A stretch of 52,651 nucleotides of DNA from Sulfurimonas sp. (GCF_026988655.1 NZ_JALSKT010000037.1:1-52651), one strand, 5' to 3'; counted from the first letter of the stretch, positions 28,408 to 37,543 are shown. Made by a program: numbers and translations. The notes: generated by a model from the sequence alone, not told the origin.

Positions 28408-29365
28408 ACATTTTACAGTAACAATCCATGATGAAAATGGAGTCAAACAGTTTAATATTCACAAACTTGTAAAAAAGTTCTTTTTTTGGTTTGTACTGTT
28501 TCTTGCAAGTGTAGGTGTCATCTCTGCAGGAACAATTCTCTATCTTAATTATAGTGTTGATGAAACACAGAAAAAAAAAGAAAATATAGAAAAAGCCTAT
28601 AAAAAAATTGAACAAGAAAAACAAGCTCTTGAATCAAAAGTGCAAACTACACAGAACTTGCTGCGTAAGAAAAAAGCCCAACTTGATGAACTTTCTGATT
28701 CGCTTAGTGAAATAGAAGAGTTGATAGGACTAAAACCTTTAGAAGCAGACTCTTTACAAGATCGTGTCAATATCACACTCCTCAACTCTGAACAGCATGC
28801 AACACTGATGCAGCTTATCCCAAGTGGCTCACCCATAGAATATCATGGCATTACGAGTAAATTTGGTTATAGAACCCATCCAATATTGCATAAGAGAGAG
28901 TTTCATAAAGGTAGTGATATGAAAGCAAAGCGCAATACTCCCGTATATGCAACGGCCGATGGGATGGTAGAGTGGGCAGGATATCATAAACGCAGTGGAT
29001 TTGGAAACTTAGTTATTTTGGTGCATGCTTTTGGATTTAAAAGCTATTTTGGACATCTCAAAAAAGTTGTAGTCAAATCAGGACAATTTGTAAAAAAAGG
29101 TGATTTGATCGCGTATACAGGAAACTCAGGCATAAGTAGTGGACCGCATTTGCATTATGAGATTCGTTTTATCCAAAGACCACTGAATCCTTTTTGGTTT
29201 ATTAAATGGACACCAAAGAATTTTTATCAACTTTTTGAGAAAGAAAAAAAAGTGCCTTGGTTGGCCATTATACAAGCTATGAGTTATATTAAAATAGTAC
29301 CAATATCGCAAACGCAGTCGCTCTCAAAACTAGAAGAAAAACTCAACACAAATTCAAATAAATAA
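28400..29365 (+). CDS. M23-family (LytM) peptidoglycan endopeptidase-like membrane protein
   Basis: 321 residues: one TM helix at about 28-50, a coiled coil at about 53-110, then a LytM domain at about 145-265. The zinc ligands are present: HKGSDMKA (His and Asp), and HLHYEI. Campylobacterota proteins of this type include helical cell-shape endopeptidases (Csd1/2, Pgp3), but which one this is cannot be told. It overlaps folC by 8 bp and precedes mfd by 9 bp. Confidence 0.85.
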   Translation: MDKHFTVTIHDENGVKQFNIHKLVKKFFFWFVLFLASVGVISAGTILYLNYSVDETQKKKENIEKAYKKIEQEKQALESKVQTTQNLLRKKKAQLDELSDSLSEIEELIGLKPLEADSLQDRVNITLLNSEQHATLMQLIPSGSPIEYHGITSKFGYRTHPILHKREFHKGSDMKAKRNTPVYATADGMVEWAGYHKRSGFGNLVILVHAFGFKSYFGHLKKVVVKSGQFVKKGDLIAYTGNSGISSGPHLHYEIRFIQRPLNPFWFIKWTPKNFYQLFEKEKKVPWLAIIQAMSYIKIVPISQTQSLSKLEEKLNTNSNK

Positions 29366-29374
29366 AGATTAACT

Positions 29375-32368
29375 ATGTCACAAGCAATTTTATACAACTA
29401 TTTTAAAAAACATGAAAAAAAGGACGACTTAGAACTCTTACTCTGTGAAGATGCTAAAGAAGCACATGAACTTGAAGCCATTGCAAAGTTTTTCAATAAA
29501 GATGTGATAGTTTTTCCAGATTTTCGTCCAACATATGGAGATGATTTACGCTCTTATAAAGAAGAGCTGCATGAACTCTTTTTTGCACTACGTAAATACT
29601 ACGCAATGAAGAAAAAGCCCTTGGTTATCTCTCCTCTAAAAACCTTGCTTTTTGATTTGCCAAAAGAGGAAATTTTAGGATCAACTACTTTGGAATTTGG
29701 CAGTGAAATTGAACTTACTGCGTTTAAAGAACAAATGTTGTTTTGGGGTTATACCTTTGTAGATATGGTGCAAGTTGAGGGGGAGATCTCCCATCGGGGC
29801 GACATTATAGATATTTTTGTCCCTTCATCTAAAAATCCTGTTCGTATTTCACTTTTTGACAATGAGATAGAGCAGATAAAAGCTTTTGAACTTGAAACGC
29901 AGCGAACGCTTGGCGTGGACCTTGAAGAGGTAGAGATATATAGTGCCTTTTTCTCCCTTAATGAAGCATCGTTTAATAAACTCAATGAAAAGGTACAGCG
30001 CAGTGAATTTGATGCACTCAACCGGGACGTAGCTTCTTTAGGTTTTTGGCATCTGGACGAGCTTGCTGAGAACTTTATGGCAAACAAAACTGTCAAGCTT
30101 GTACGTAATTTAGAAGCTACACTCAAAGATGCATATGGAATCAACAATCCACAAATTTCAAGAGATGCCTTTGAACTTGAAATACTTGAAGAGAATGATG
30201 AAGTCAAAGAGCTTGTCGTTGCTAATGTAGAGCAGCTCCTAAAAGTGCATCGGGATAAAAAAATAACCCTCATAGCAGCGAATAAAGCAACCATCAAACA
30301 AGCAGGGATTTATGACACTACAAATATAACTGTTGTAGAAGCTCCTTATATTTTAAATATTTTGACACCTGATGCAATTGTTATTTCACTCAATAAACCT
30401 GATAAAAAAAGAAGACGAAGAAAAAGCTCAATACTCCTTGATGACCTCAAAGCTGGGGATTATGTTGTGCATGAAGATTATGGTGTGGGTATCTTTGAAG
30501 AGATTGAACAGACTGAAATTCTTGGCGGTGTCAAAGACTTTATCGTTATCAAATACGTAGGCGAAGATAAGATTTTACTTCCAGTGGAAAATCTTGACTA
30601 TATCGACCGCTATATCGCAGGAGGTGGTTCTACCCCTGTTCTAGATAGACTTGGTAAAGGGAGTTTTGGTAAGTTAAAAGCAAAAGTACGTAAAAGGTTA
30701 CTTGAAATTGCTAGTCAGATTGTCAATACTGCAGCCGCACGAGCGCTAATAAAAGCACCAAAAATTTCACTTACAAAAAAAGAGCTCAAAGAGTTTCAAG
30801 CACTTGCAGGATTTGAATATACAGATGATCAAACGCAGTCAGTGGATGAAATACTAGCTCAAATAAGTTCAGGTCATATTATGGATAGACTCCTCAGTGG
30901 TGATGTTGGTTTTGGAAAAACAGAAATAGCACTCAACACTATATATGCGGCATACAAATCGGGGTATCAGTCTGCTTTTATCGTTCCTACTACCTTGCTT
31001 TCTGCACAACACTGGCGCTCTTTGGATGAGCGTTTTTCTGGTATGGGGATTCGTTATGCTAAGCTCGATAGATTTGTCAGTACAAAAGATAAAAATGCCA
31101 TCATAAAAGGCTTGGCGAGTGGAGAGATTGATTGTGTTGTGGGAACACATACTTTATTTGGACTTGAGTTTAAAAACCTTGGTGTGGTTATCATTGACGA
31201 AGAACATAAATTTGGTGTAAAACAAAAAGAGAAGATAAAAGAGTTGTATCATAATGTGCATCTGCTCTCAATGAGTGCGACACCTATCCCCCGCTCACTC
31301 AATCAAGCGCTTAGTTCCATCAAGACTATGAGTCAGCTCTTAACCCCACCAAGTGAGCGTCAAGGTGTGAGAACTTTTGTAAAAGAGTATGATGAAAAAC
31401 TTATAAAAGAGGTCATCCTACGAGAGCTTCGTCGTGGGGGACAGGTTTTTTATGTGCATAATTCTATCGATCATATGCCTATAAAAATGGGTGAACTCAA
31501 AGCACTCTTACCAGAACTGAGAATTTTGATGCTTCATTCTAAAATCTCAGCTGTTGAGACAGAAAAAGAGCTACTAAAATTTGAAGCTGGTGAGTATGAC
31601 TTGATGTTAGCGACGTCTATCATTGAGAGTGGTATTCATATGCCACGTGTTAATACTATCTTAGTTGATGGGGCAGATAGGTTTGGTATTGCTGATTTGC
31701 ATCAGCTTCGTGGTCGTGTTGGTCGTGGACATAGTGAAGGTTTTGCTTACTTTATTGTACAAAATAAAGAGAACTTGACAGATGAAGCAAAAAAACGTCT
31801 TTTAGCACTTGAATCAAACTCATTTTTGGGTTCAGGCTCAGTTCTTGCGCATCATGACCTTGAAATACGTGGTGGTGGAAACTTGGTTGGTGATGCACAA
31901 AGTGGACATATCAAAAACATTGGCTATTCGCTCTATCTTAGAATGTTAGAAGATGCCATAAAAGAGTTGAGTAACACAGTTCAAACGCAGCGGGCAAAAG
32001 TTGACATCAAGCTGACTATCTCTGCATACATCTCTGATGAAGTAGTGAAAGAAGATAGACTGCGTTTAGATATCTACCGTCGCCTTTCTCAAGCTGAAAA
32101 TGCTGTTGAGATTTATGAGATAGAAGAAGAGCTGATAGACCGTTTTGGTGAGCTTGATGAGCCGACAAAACAATTCTTTGAGCTGATGGTTATCAAACTC
32201 CTAAGTGTAGATAAAAAGATAAAATCCATAGGAAATTATGGTCAAAACATCACTTTTACCTATTTTAATGAATCAAAAGAGACAATAAAATCAGACTCAA
32301 GAGATGATGACGACATTATCAAAGCGACACTTTTTTATCTCAGAAATGCTAAACCAAAAGTATTATAA
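29375..32368 (+). CDS. mfd: Transcription-repair coupling factor
   Basis: Removes RNA polymerase stalled at lesions and recruits UvrA. The 997-residue protein has UvrB-like N-terminal modules, the RNAP-interaction domain (KAGDYVVHEDYGVGIFEEIE, about 355-375), Walker A SGDVGFGKTEIAL, the helicase motif VVIIDEEHKFGVKQKEK, and the TRG region HLLSMSATPIPRSLNQALSS. It is shorter than E. coli Mfd (1148). It contains five AAACGCAG-type octamers, the densest of any gene here. Ends 6 bp inside the convergent MerR gene. Confidence 0.96.
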   Translation: MSQAILYNYFKKHEKKDDLELLLCEDAKEAHELEAIAKFFNKDVIVFPDFRPTYGDDLRSYKEELHELFFALRKYYAMKKKPLVISPLKTLLFDLPKEEILGSTTLEFGSEIELTAFKEQMLFWGYTFVDMVQVEGEISHRGDIIDIFVPSSKNPVRISLFDNEIEQIKAFELETQRTLGVDLEEVEIYSAFFSLNEASFNKLNEKVQRSEFDALNRDVASLGFWHLDELAENFMANKTVKLVRNLEATLKDAYGINNPQISRDAFELEILEENDEVKELVVANVEQLLKVHRDKKITLIAANKATIKQAGIYDTTNITVVEAPYILNILTPDAIVISLNKPDKKRRRRKSSILLDDLKAGDYVVHEDYGVGIFEEIEQTEILGGVKDFIVIKYVGEDKILLPVENLDYIDRYIAGGGSTPVLDRLGKGSFGKLKAKVRKRLLEIASQIVNTAAARALIKAPKISLTKKELKEFQALAGFEYTDDQTQSVDEILAQISSGHIMDRLLSGDVGFGKTEIALNTIYAAYKSGYQSAFIVPTTLLSAQHWRSLDERFSGMGIRYAKLDRFVSTKDKNAIIKGLASGEIDCVVGTHTLFGLEFKNLGVVIIDEEHKFGVKQKEKIKELYHNVHLLSMSATPIPRSLNQALSSIKTMSQLLTPPSERQGVRTFVKEYDEKLIKEVILRELRRGGQVFYVHNSIDHMPIKMGELKALLPELRILMLHSKISAVETEKELLKFEAGEYDLMLATSIIESGIHMPRVNTILVDGADRFGIADLHQLRGRVGRGHSEGFAYFIVQNKENLTDEAKKRLLALESNSFLGSGSVLAHHDLEIRGGGNLVGDAQSGHIKNIGYSLYLRMLEDAIKELSNTVQTQRAKVDIKLTISAYISDEVVKEDRLRLDIYRRLSQAENAVEIYEIEEELIDRFGELDEPTKQFFELMVIKLLSVDKKIKSIGNYGQNITFTYFNESKETIKSDSRDDDDIIKATLFYLRNAKPKVL

Positions 32369-33037
32369 TTTCATCTCATCTTTTAATGCTTTATGGAAAA
32401 TTGTGTAAGTTGAGCGTTTAAAAATATAATCTTTTGCAGTGAAAAGTGTTTCAAACATAATTTTCCATAGTCGTGAAAAATTATCTTCTTTTTTCAAACT
32501 ACATAAAGTAATTTGCATTTTGTATTCTAGTTCGGCTAGTTTTTTTGCGTGTTCTAGGTACTCTTTGAGTATTGTATACTCAGTATGTTCTTCTAAAAAC
32601 ATTTCAACAAGATGGATAATAGAGGCTTCTTTTTGTGTATATTTATCTTGTAAAGGCATAATGATTCCCTCACGCAATAATTTGGCTAAAAGTTCTTTGT
32701 CAATATCATAATGTTCAATAAACTCTTCTTTTGAAAAGTATTTTGCATCAGGGGCAATGCCACTGAGAGTTTGCATGAGGGGTGTCAGCATAGTATATGA
32801 ACTCGAAAAGGAATTGTTTTTATTTGTAAGGCTAAATTTTATCTGCTCATTTGTACTGCCTAGTTCGTCTTTCATATATCGAATATACTTGAGAAGTTCT
32901 ATATGCTCATCATTATAGCTATGTACATTACTTTTTAATTTTTTGGCTTGAGGTAAGAGACCTTCTTTGATGTAATAAAGTATAGTAGATTTTGGTATAC
33001 CTGTTTTAGCAACTACTTCTGATATTTTATATTCCAA
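32363..33037 (-). CDS. MerR-family transcriptional regulator
   Basis: 224 residues. The N-terminal winged helix is typical: YKISEVVAKTGIPKSTILYY, then GLLPQAKKLKSNVHSY and the recognition wing. The about 150-residue effector part is longer than in metal sensors and has no conserved Cys pair (one Cys in ITLCSLKKE), so the ligand is unknown. It is divergent from the YeeE/sulfur cluster, with a palindrome in the gap, and probably controls it and itself. Confidence 0.85.
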   Translation of the reverse strand: MEYKISEVVAKTGIPKSTILYYIKEGLLPQAKKLKSNVHSYNDEHIELLKYIRYMKDELGSTNEQIKFSLTNKNNSFSSSYTMLTPLMQTLSGIAPDAKYFSKEEFIEHYDIDKELLAKLLREGIIMPLQDKYTQKEASIIHLVEMFLEEHTEYTILKEYLEHAKKLAELEYKMQITLCSLKKEDNFSRLWKIMFETLFTAKDYIFKRSTYTIFHKALKDEMKL

Positions 33038-33089
33038 ATATATTCCCTATATAATTTTTTCTTAAGTATTATAGCATATAATTCAAAAC

Positions 33090-33106
33090 GTAAAGTATCA
33101 CTTTAC
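33090..33106. promoter_or_regulatory. Palindromic operator GTAAAGT-ATC-ACTTTAC
   Basis: A perfect 7-bp inverted repeat with 3-bp centre in the 90-bp gap between the MerR gene and the YeeE/YedE cluster. A minus-strand TATAAT (33068-33073) for the regulator is close by, and AAAGGA for the plus-strand gene follows. It is the obvious candidate binding site of the adjacent MerR protein. Confidence 0.6.
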
Positions 33107-33127
33107 ACTTTATATAAAGGATTTTGA

Positions 33128-33640
33128 ATGCCAAGACAAATACCATGGTGGATAGGTGGAATTGCAATGAGTTTGCTTTTTTACTTCAGCTTTTCAGGTT
33201 TTGGGGCAAATCGTCCCATAGGTGCTTCAACGGGGATGGCGTATCTCTCTACAATACTCTTTGGATTGGATGCAGAGCATTATGAATATACAGCACAGAT
33301 AGAGCAATCTGGCGCATGGGAAGGTGTAATGCTAATAGGTGTATTGTTTGGTGGTTTGTTTACATCTATCTTTCTTACAAAAAGTTTTCATATCAGTTTT
33401 ATTCCCACACTTTGGAAAAAAAGAAAAAACAGTTCTGTAAAATCACGAATGTTATGGAGCTTTATCGCTGGATTTTTACTTGTTTTTGGGGCAAGACTTG
33501 CTGGAGGTTGTAATGCAGGGCATATTCTCTCGGGTGGAAGTCAGTTGGCTGTAAGTGGTATTATTTTCGCTATTGTAGCACTTGGTACAGGTGTAGTGAT
33601 GGGAAGGTTTTTTTATAAAGCAAAGGAGTGCAAAAAATGA
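33128..33640 (+). CDS. YeeE/YedE-family (sulfur transport) membrane protein, first half
   Basis: 170 residues, four to five helices. The family's conserved core is RLAGGCNAGHILSGGSQLA (about 122-140), with the Cys that relays thiosulfate or sulfane sulfur in TsuA-type transporters. Two adjacent short YeeE/YedE proteins together equal one full transporter. It heads the cluster behind the palindrome and overlaps the next gene by 4 bp. Confidence 0.82.
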   Translation: MPRQIPWWIGGIAMSLLFYFSFSGFGANRPIGASTGMAYLSTILFGLDAEHYEYTAQIEQSGAWEGVMLIGVLFGGLFTSIFLTKSFHISFIPTLWKKRKNSSVKSRMLWSFIAGFLLVFGARLAGGCNAGHILSGGSQLAVSGIIFAIVALGTGVVMGRFFYKAKECKK

Positions 33641-34236
33641 TGGATAGAATCGTTAATATGTTTCATATAGTGGCAAATGAAGGGCACGGATCTGTTTTTG
33701 TAGTTTTAGTGATAGGGTTCTTTTTTGGGGCGATTATTGCCTATTCTCGTTTGGATAAATTTGAGAAGATGGCTGGTTTTATGATATTTGAAGATACTTT
33801 AGTACCTCGTATGGCGATGACTACTGTAGCACTATCAAGTGTCGGATTTTATTTTCTAGTTCATTTTGGTTATGCTACATTTGCCGTGAAACCTATTTTA
33901 TTGACAGGATTAGTTTTGGGCGCTTTTCTTTTTGGTATTGGCTTAGTGATACTTGGAAAATGTCCGTCTGCTTTTTTTGTTTCTGTTTCTGAGGGAAGAG
34001 TTGATACTTTTGTTGGTGTTTTAGGCGGTATGGTTGGAGGTGCTATTTTTACTTATTTATATCCCCTGATGAAGGTCTGGATGGGCCCAGATCTTGGAAC
34101 CCCTCAAGTATTTGATTATTTTATAGATCATAGTTTACTTGTTGTACTTATTTTTAGTACAATACTGCTAATTACTGCGTATTTTCTTCCAACCATAGAG
34201 TTTAGAGACCCTGCAGATTTTAAAGAAAAGGAATAA
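33637..34236 (+). CDS. YeeE/YedE-family (sulfur transport) membrane protein, second half
   Basis: 199 residues with five or so helices and the second conserved Cys in VILGKCPSAFFVSVSEGR (about 108-125). Paired with the preceding protein, it probably forms a heterodimeric thiosulfate/sulfur-compound importer. The ATG at 33637 is preferred over an upstream GTG because AAAGGAG overlaps that GTG and is well spaced from the ATG. Confidence 0.8.
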   Translation: MMDRIVNMFHIVANEGHGSVFVVLVIGFFFGAIIAYSRLDKFEKMAGFMIFEDTLVPRMAMTTVALSSVGFYFLVHFGYATFAVKPILLTGLVLGAFLFGIGLVILGKCPSAFFVSVSEGRVDTFVGVLGGMVGGAIFTYLYPLMKVWMGPDLGTPQVFDYFIDHSLLVVLIFSTILLITAYFLPTIEFRDPADFKEKE

Positions 34237-34238
34237 CA

Positions 34239-34769
34239 ATGGCACATATTACACTACCTGAATTTGAAGAGATGACACCTGCTGTCCAGGATAAGGCGAG
34301 ACCGATTTTAGAAAAGACAGGCTCACTAGGAGAGATATTTAAACTTTTAGCGCTTGATGAGAAGATTTATTTTGCAACAGATGGAATGATTCAAAAATAT
34401 CTTTTGGATGAGACTTTGCTCTCTTATGATATAAAAGAGGCAATAGCCTTGCTTGTTTCAAAAGAGAATGGCTGTAAAATGTGTGTGGATGTCCATAAAA
34501 ATATCGCAAAAATGTTGGGTTTAAGTGAAGAAAAGATTGAGCAGATTTTACAAGGTATAGATACAATGGCCGTAGATGCAAAAGAAAAAGCACTTTTAAA
34601 ATTTTGTATAAAAGCAGCACAAAAAGATAACTATAAAATCCTCAAAGAAGAGATTGATGCTCTTAAAGCAATGGGCTGGAGCGATAAAGAGATACTTGAA
34701 GCTGTAGCAATTGTGGGGTACTTTAACTACATCAACACACTCTCAAATGTATTTGGACTTGGTGAGTAA
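34239..34769 (+). CDS. Carboxymuconolactone decarboxylase / AhpD-like protein
   Basis: 176 residues, all helical. The AhpD-type redox motif is present: SKENGCKMCVDVHKNIAKMLG, i.e. C-x2-C-x3-H (about 87-94). Such proteins are thiol-disulfide active peroxidase partners; the substrate is unknown. It follows the transporter pair by 2 bp and fits a cluster that handles reactive sulfur. Confidence 0.82.
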   Translation: MAHITLPEFEEMTPAVQDKARPILEKTGSLGEIFKLLALDEKIYFATDGMIQKYLLDETLLSYDIKEAIALLVSKENGCKMCVDVHKNIAKMLGLSEEKIEQILQGIDTMAVDAKEKALLKFCIKAAQKDNYKILKEEIDALKAMGWSDKEILEAVAIVGYFNYINTLSNVFGLGE

Positions 34770-34792
34770 ATTTTTTTTGGAGAGTAAAATAG

Positions 34793-35236
34793 ATGAAAAT
34801 AATAATATTGACCTTGATGATTTTTCTAAACTTGCAGGCTAGAGAATATAAGGTAGTGTTTGATTGTAGTTCTAGCGATGCTCACTATGTTAAAAGTCGT
34901 ATGTGGTTAATAGGAAAAACGATGGATATGATTGAGAAAAAAGGCGATACTGTAAAAGCGGCATTAACATTACATGGTTCATGTGTGGCTATGGTTTCTA
35001 AAGACTTCGATATGATTGTTCCTGACGAAGAAGTCACAGAGGTACAGCAGTCACAAAAGTATCTAAAAGCGCTCTCAAAACGAAAAAATATTTCTATAAC
35101 AGTATGTGCTATGTCTTTAGCTAGCAATGCAATAGAACAATCCGAGGTATTGCCATTTATTAAAATTTCATCAAATAGTTTTCTTGATACAATTGCTTAT
35201 CAAAATGATGGTTATGCATTAATGAGTTTCAAATAG
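34793..35236 (+). CDS. Exported DsrE-family protein
   Basis: 147 residues with a short N-terminal signal (MKIIILTLMIFLNLQA). The rest resembles DsrE/DsrF-like folds: YKVVFDCSSSDAHYVKSRMW, AALTLHGSCVAMVSKDFD, and SITVCAMSLAS. Cysteines at about 25, 63 and 103 could carry sulfur. DsrE-like proteins move persulfide sulfur; a periplasmic one beside a rhodanese and sulfur transporter supports this role by context. Confidence 0.72.
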   Translation: MKIIILTLMIFLNLQAREYKVVFDCSSSDAHYVKSRMWLIGKTMDMIEKKGDTVKAALTLHGSCVAMVSKDFDMIVPDEEVTEVQQSQKYLKALSKRKNISITVCAMSLASNAIEQSEVLPFIKISSNSFLDTIAYQNDGYALMSFK

Positions 35237-35244
35237 GAAGAGTG

Positions 35245-35670
35245 ATGAAAAAAATAGTTATATTTTTATGTTTATTTGCAGGAAGTTTTCTCTTTGCAAA
35301 TGAAGCACATGATCTGGCCACAGAGTTACACTACTTAGAATCCTATAAGCAGGGAGTACAAACAGCAAAAAAAGAGCATAAACTTATGATGCTTGTAGTG
35401 GTGGAAGATGGCTGTCATTGGTGTAAAAAATTTAAACGCACAACTTTGAGTGATGAGGGTATAAAACAAGAGTTGCAGGGAGTTGTAAAAGTACTTGTAG
35501 ATCGTTATGCTAACATGCCACAAAAGTATGAGAGTAGGTTTTTTCCCATGGTCTATTTTATAGATCCTAAAACACAAAATATTTTAGTAAAATCATATGG
35601 CTATAAAACAAAAGCGCTTTTTAGACAAGAGATACAAAAAGCGACAAAAAAATTGAATAGTTTGGAGTAA
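35245..35670 (+). CDS. Periplasmic thioredoxin-fold protein
   Basis: 141 residues with a signal peptide ending about FLFANEA. The active-site motif is VVVEDGCHWCKKFKRTTL (C-x2-C with CHWC), followed by the cis-Pro region FFPMVYFID. It resembles SoxW/DUF255-like thioredoxin-related proteins, which reduce disulfides or persulfides in sulfur oxidation. ATG at 35245 is chosen over GTG at 35242. Confidence 0.8.
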   Translation: MKKIVIFLCLFAGSFLFANEAHDLATELHYLESYKQGVQTAKKEHKLMMLVVVEDGCHWCKKFKRTTLSDEGIKQELQGVVKVLVDRYANMPQKYESRFFPMVYFIDPKTQNILVKSYGYKTKALFRQEIQKATKKLNSLE

Positions 35671-35672
35671 TT

Positions 35673-36056
35673 ATGAAATATATACTACTGTTACTAATAA
35701 GTGTAATTGTACTCAATGCAAAAGATAATGAACCGCTTGTTGATGCACAGCAACATCTTATGTGGGGTGTCTGCACAGAACAAACAAACCCTGACCAGAC
35801 TTATCCTTGGAGATTTGGGAAGTCATTTTGTGATAATTCTTATAAATATGGATATAGTGATTGGCGACTACCAAGACCCCAAGAAATTCAAAAATCCATT
35901 GAAAATGGCACATTGAAAAAAATACGTCTTGGGAGTTATTGGACCTCTAGTGTTGATCCAAAAGCTCCAGAAGATAATGCTCTTGCAGTCTATTCAAATG
36001 GTCATGTTCATGCTCTTGAAGTATGCGGTGCTGCCTACGCGCTTTGCGTGAGATAA
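35673..36056 (+). CDS. Exported DUF1566-domain protein
   Basis: 127 residues: signal MKYILLLLISVIVLNAK, then a DUF1566 (Lcl C-terminal-like) fold with GYSDWRLPRPQEIQ, and SYWTSSVDP. Four cysteines (about 34, 50, 117, 123) could form disulfides. Molecular role unknown. It is 2 bp after the thioredoxin-fold gene. Confidence 0.72.
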   Translation: MKYILLLLISVIVLNAKDNEPLVDAQQHLMWGVCTEQTNPDQTYPWRFGKSFCDNSYKYGYSDWRLPRPQEIQKSIENGTLKKIRLGSYWTSSVDPKAPEDNALAVYSNGHVHALEVCGAAYALCVR

Positions 36057-36084
36057 ACAAAGATAAAAGACACAATGTATAAAA

Positions 36085-36231
36085 ATGCTTGGAAGTATTG
36101 TCGGGAGTTCTCTCTTATGGAGAAAAATTAGTAATTATAAACAGATGCTCTCTTTGAGTTTTATGTTTATGATTACTGCGTTTAGCATAGCCTTTTTTGC
36201 AGATGATGTTTATTTGTTGGATTATTATTAA
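36085..36231 (+). CDS. Possible small membrane protein or gene remnant
   Basis: In the 246-bp gap between the DUF1566 gene and the rhodanese gene there is a 48-codon ORF from ATG 36085 to TAA 36231. It reads MLGSIVGSSLLWRKISNYKQ and then a hydrophobic helix rich in Phe and Met, ending DDVYLLDYY. There is no good ribosome site. It contains one core octamer (CTGCGTTT at 36176) in the usual Thr-Ala-Phe frame. It could be a real miniprotein or the remnant of a transporter; I do not recognise a family. Confidence 0.3.
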   Translation: MLGSIVGSSLLWRKISNYKQMLSLSFMFMITAFSIAFFADDVYLLDYY

Positions 36232-36270
36232 GTTTGCAACTCAAAAGTGAGCCTATTAACAAATAAGTTA

Positions 36271-36276
36271 TATAAT
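36271..36276 (+). promoter_or_regulatory. -10 element before the rhodanese-cytochrome pair
   Basis: TATAAT, 27 bp before the ATG at 36303, with no clear -35. It suggests the rhodanese gene can be transcribed apart from the YeeE cluster. Confidence 0.4.
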
Positions 36277-36302
36277 ACTTATAAAAATTATAAGGATATT
36301 TT

Positions 36303-36764
36303 ATGAACAAGATATTGATAGCTCTTTTAGGGTTAGGTTTAACTACAGCTGTAATGGCATTTGATACAACTAAAGCAAATGAACTTAATAAGTTCTATTC
36401 TCATGCAACGCACAAGGCATTGGCACACTCAAAAACCTTTATAAAAGGTGATGCTGTGATGAAAATGTATAAAGATGGAAAAGATTTTACCATTCTTGAT
36501 GTCCGTACTGATGGTGAGGCTTCTGTTGTTGCTTTGAGTGCAAAAAATGCACTTCATATTCCTCTGAGCAAACTCTTTTTAAAACAAAATTTAGAAAAAC
36601 TTCCACTTAAAAAACCAATAGTTTTAGTATGTCACTCAGGAACAAGAGCAACCATGGCTATGGTTGGGTTAAAAGAGCTTGGGTTTAAAAATGTTCATGT
36701 ATTAAAAGGTGGGCTTATTGGTTTAGCTACAGCGGATAATCCAAAAAATGCACCATTACAATAA
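36303..36764 (+). CDS. Exported rhodanese-domain protein
   Basis: 153 residues: signal peptide to about residue 18, then a single rhodanese domain. The active-site loop is VCHSGTRATMA (Cys about 110), with FTILDVRTDGEAS and HVLKGGLIGLA. It would bind sulfane sulfur in the periplasm. It abuts the cytochrome gene (no gap), suggesting a coupled function. Confidence 0.88.
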   Translation: MNKILIALLGLGLTTAVMAFDTTKANELNKFYSHATHKALAHSKTFIKGDAVMKMYKDGKDFTILDVRTDGEASVVALSAKNALHIPLSKLFLKQNLEKLPLKKPIVLVCHSGTRATMAMVGLKELGFKNVHVLKGGLIGLATADNPKNAPLQ

Positions 36765-37466
36765 ATGATGTATAAATCTCTTTTTCTTGCGACTCTCGTA
36801 GTTTTTAGTGGTTGTGCGCAGCAGGAACATCATTCAAATCTTGATGGTAAAAAGCTTTTAGAACAAAAATGTTCTCAGTGTCACAATACTGACTTACCAC
36901 CGAAGACTTTTGCCGATGAAAAAGCACCGCCTATGATGGCTGTTGCTTTTCATATAAAAGATTTTATTCATGCGAGTAGTGAGAGTGATAAGATTCCAAA
37001 GGCGATAGAATTTGTCAAGGATTATGTAGTAAATCCAAGTGCTTCAAAATCTTTTTGTGATAAACAAAGCCTTAAAGAGTACGGTGTTATGCCTTCACAA
37101 AAAGGTAAAGTAACGCAAGATGAGCTTCAAGCTATAGCTGAGTATATGTTTTCACACTACACCTTACAAAATCTCACTCAAGCACAAATGCTAGAAAACA
37201 GACTTGCAAAAATGCCAAAAGGAAAACGACTTGCTTTGCAAAACGGATGTTTGAGTTGTCATAAGATAAACAAAGATTTAGTCGGTCCGTCTTTTCATAC
37301 AATTGCCAAACGGTACGATGGTAAAATGACCACTATTGAGCAAAGTATAAAAAATGGTTCTTCTAATAAATATAAAACTTCACGCGGTGCAGTAATGCCT
37401 GCTTTTGCTAAAAAGATAAGTGATCAAGATATAAAAGTATTGAGTGAGTGGATTGTACAGAGATAA
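36765..37466 (+). CDS. Diheme cytochrome c lipoprotein
   Basis: 233 residues. The signal ends in a lipobox (VVFSGCAQQ, Cys about 17). Heme 1 is CSQCH (about 36-40) and heme 2 CLSCH (about 162-166), each in a class I-type domain; Met ligands are likely in YGVMPS and GAVMPAF. Domain 1 resembles the N-terminal domain of the cytochrome-EF-hand protein at 50193. It directly follows the rhodanese gene. Confidence 0.9.
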   Translation: MMYKSLFLATLVVFSGCAQQEHHSNLDGKKLLEQKCSQCHNTDLPPKTFADEKAPPMMAVAFHIKDFIHASSESDKIPKAIEFVKDYVVNPSASKSFCDKQSLKEYGVMPSQKGKVTQDELQAIAEYMFSHYTLQNLTQAQMLENRLAKMPKGKRLALQNGCLSCHKINKDLVGPSFHTIAKRYDGKMTTIEQSIKNGSSNKYKTSRGAVMPAFAKKISDQDIKVLSEWIVQR

Positions 37467-37508
37467 ATTTTATTTATTAAATTAAGAATATTTATAATTT
37501 TTATATAT

Positions 37509-37537
37509 TTGACTTATGAACATATGCCCGCTATAAT
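37509..37537 (+). promoter_or_regulatory. Strong promoter with palindromic half in the spacer, leaderless start
   Basis: TTGACT (37509-37514), a 17-bp spacer containing GAACATATG (37518-37526), and TATAAT (37532-37537). The ATG of the MFS gene is 7 bp after the -10, where transcription would begin. Confidence 0.65.
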
Positions 37538-37543
37538 TCGCAG

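Noticed and set aside
29749-30297. 182-codon minus-strand ORF inside mfd
   Set aside because: Ser-rich shadow frame opposite a clear mfd reading frame, no ribosome site.
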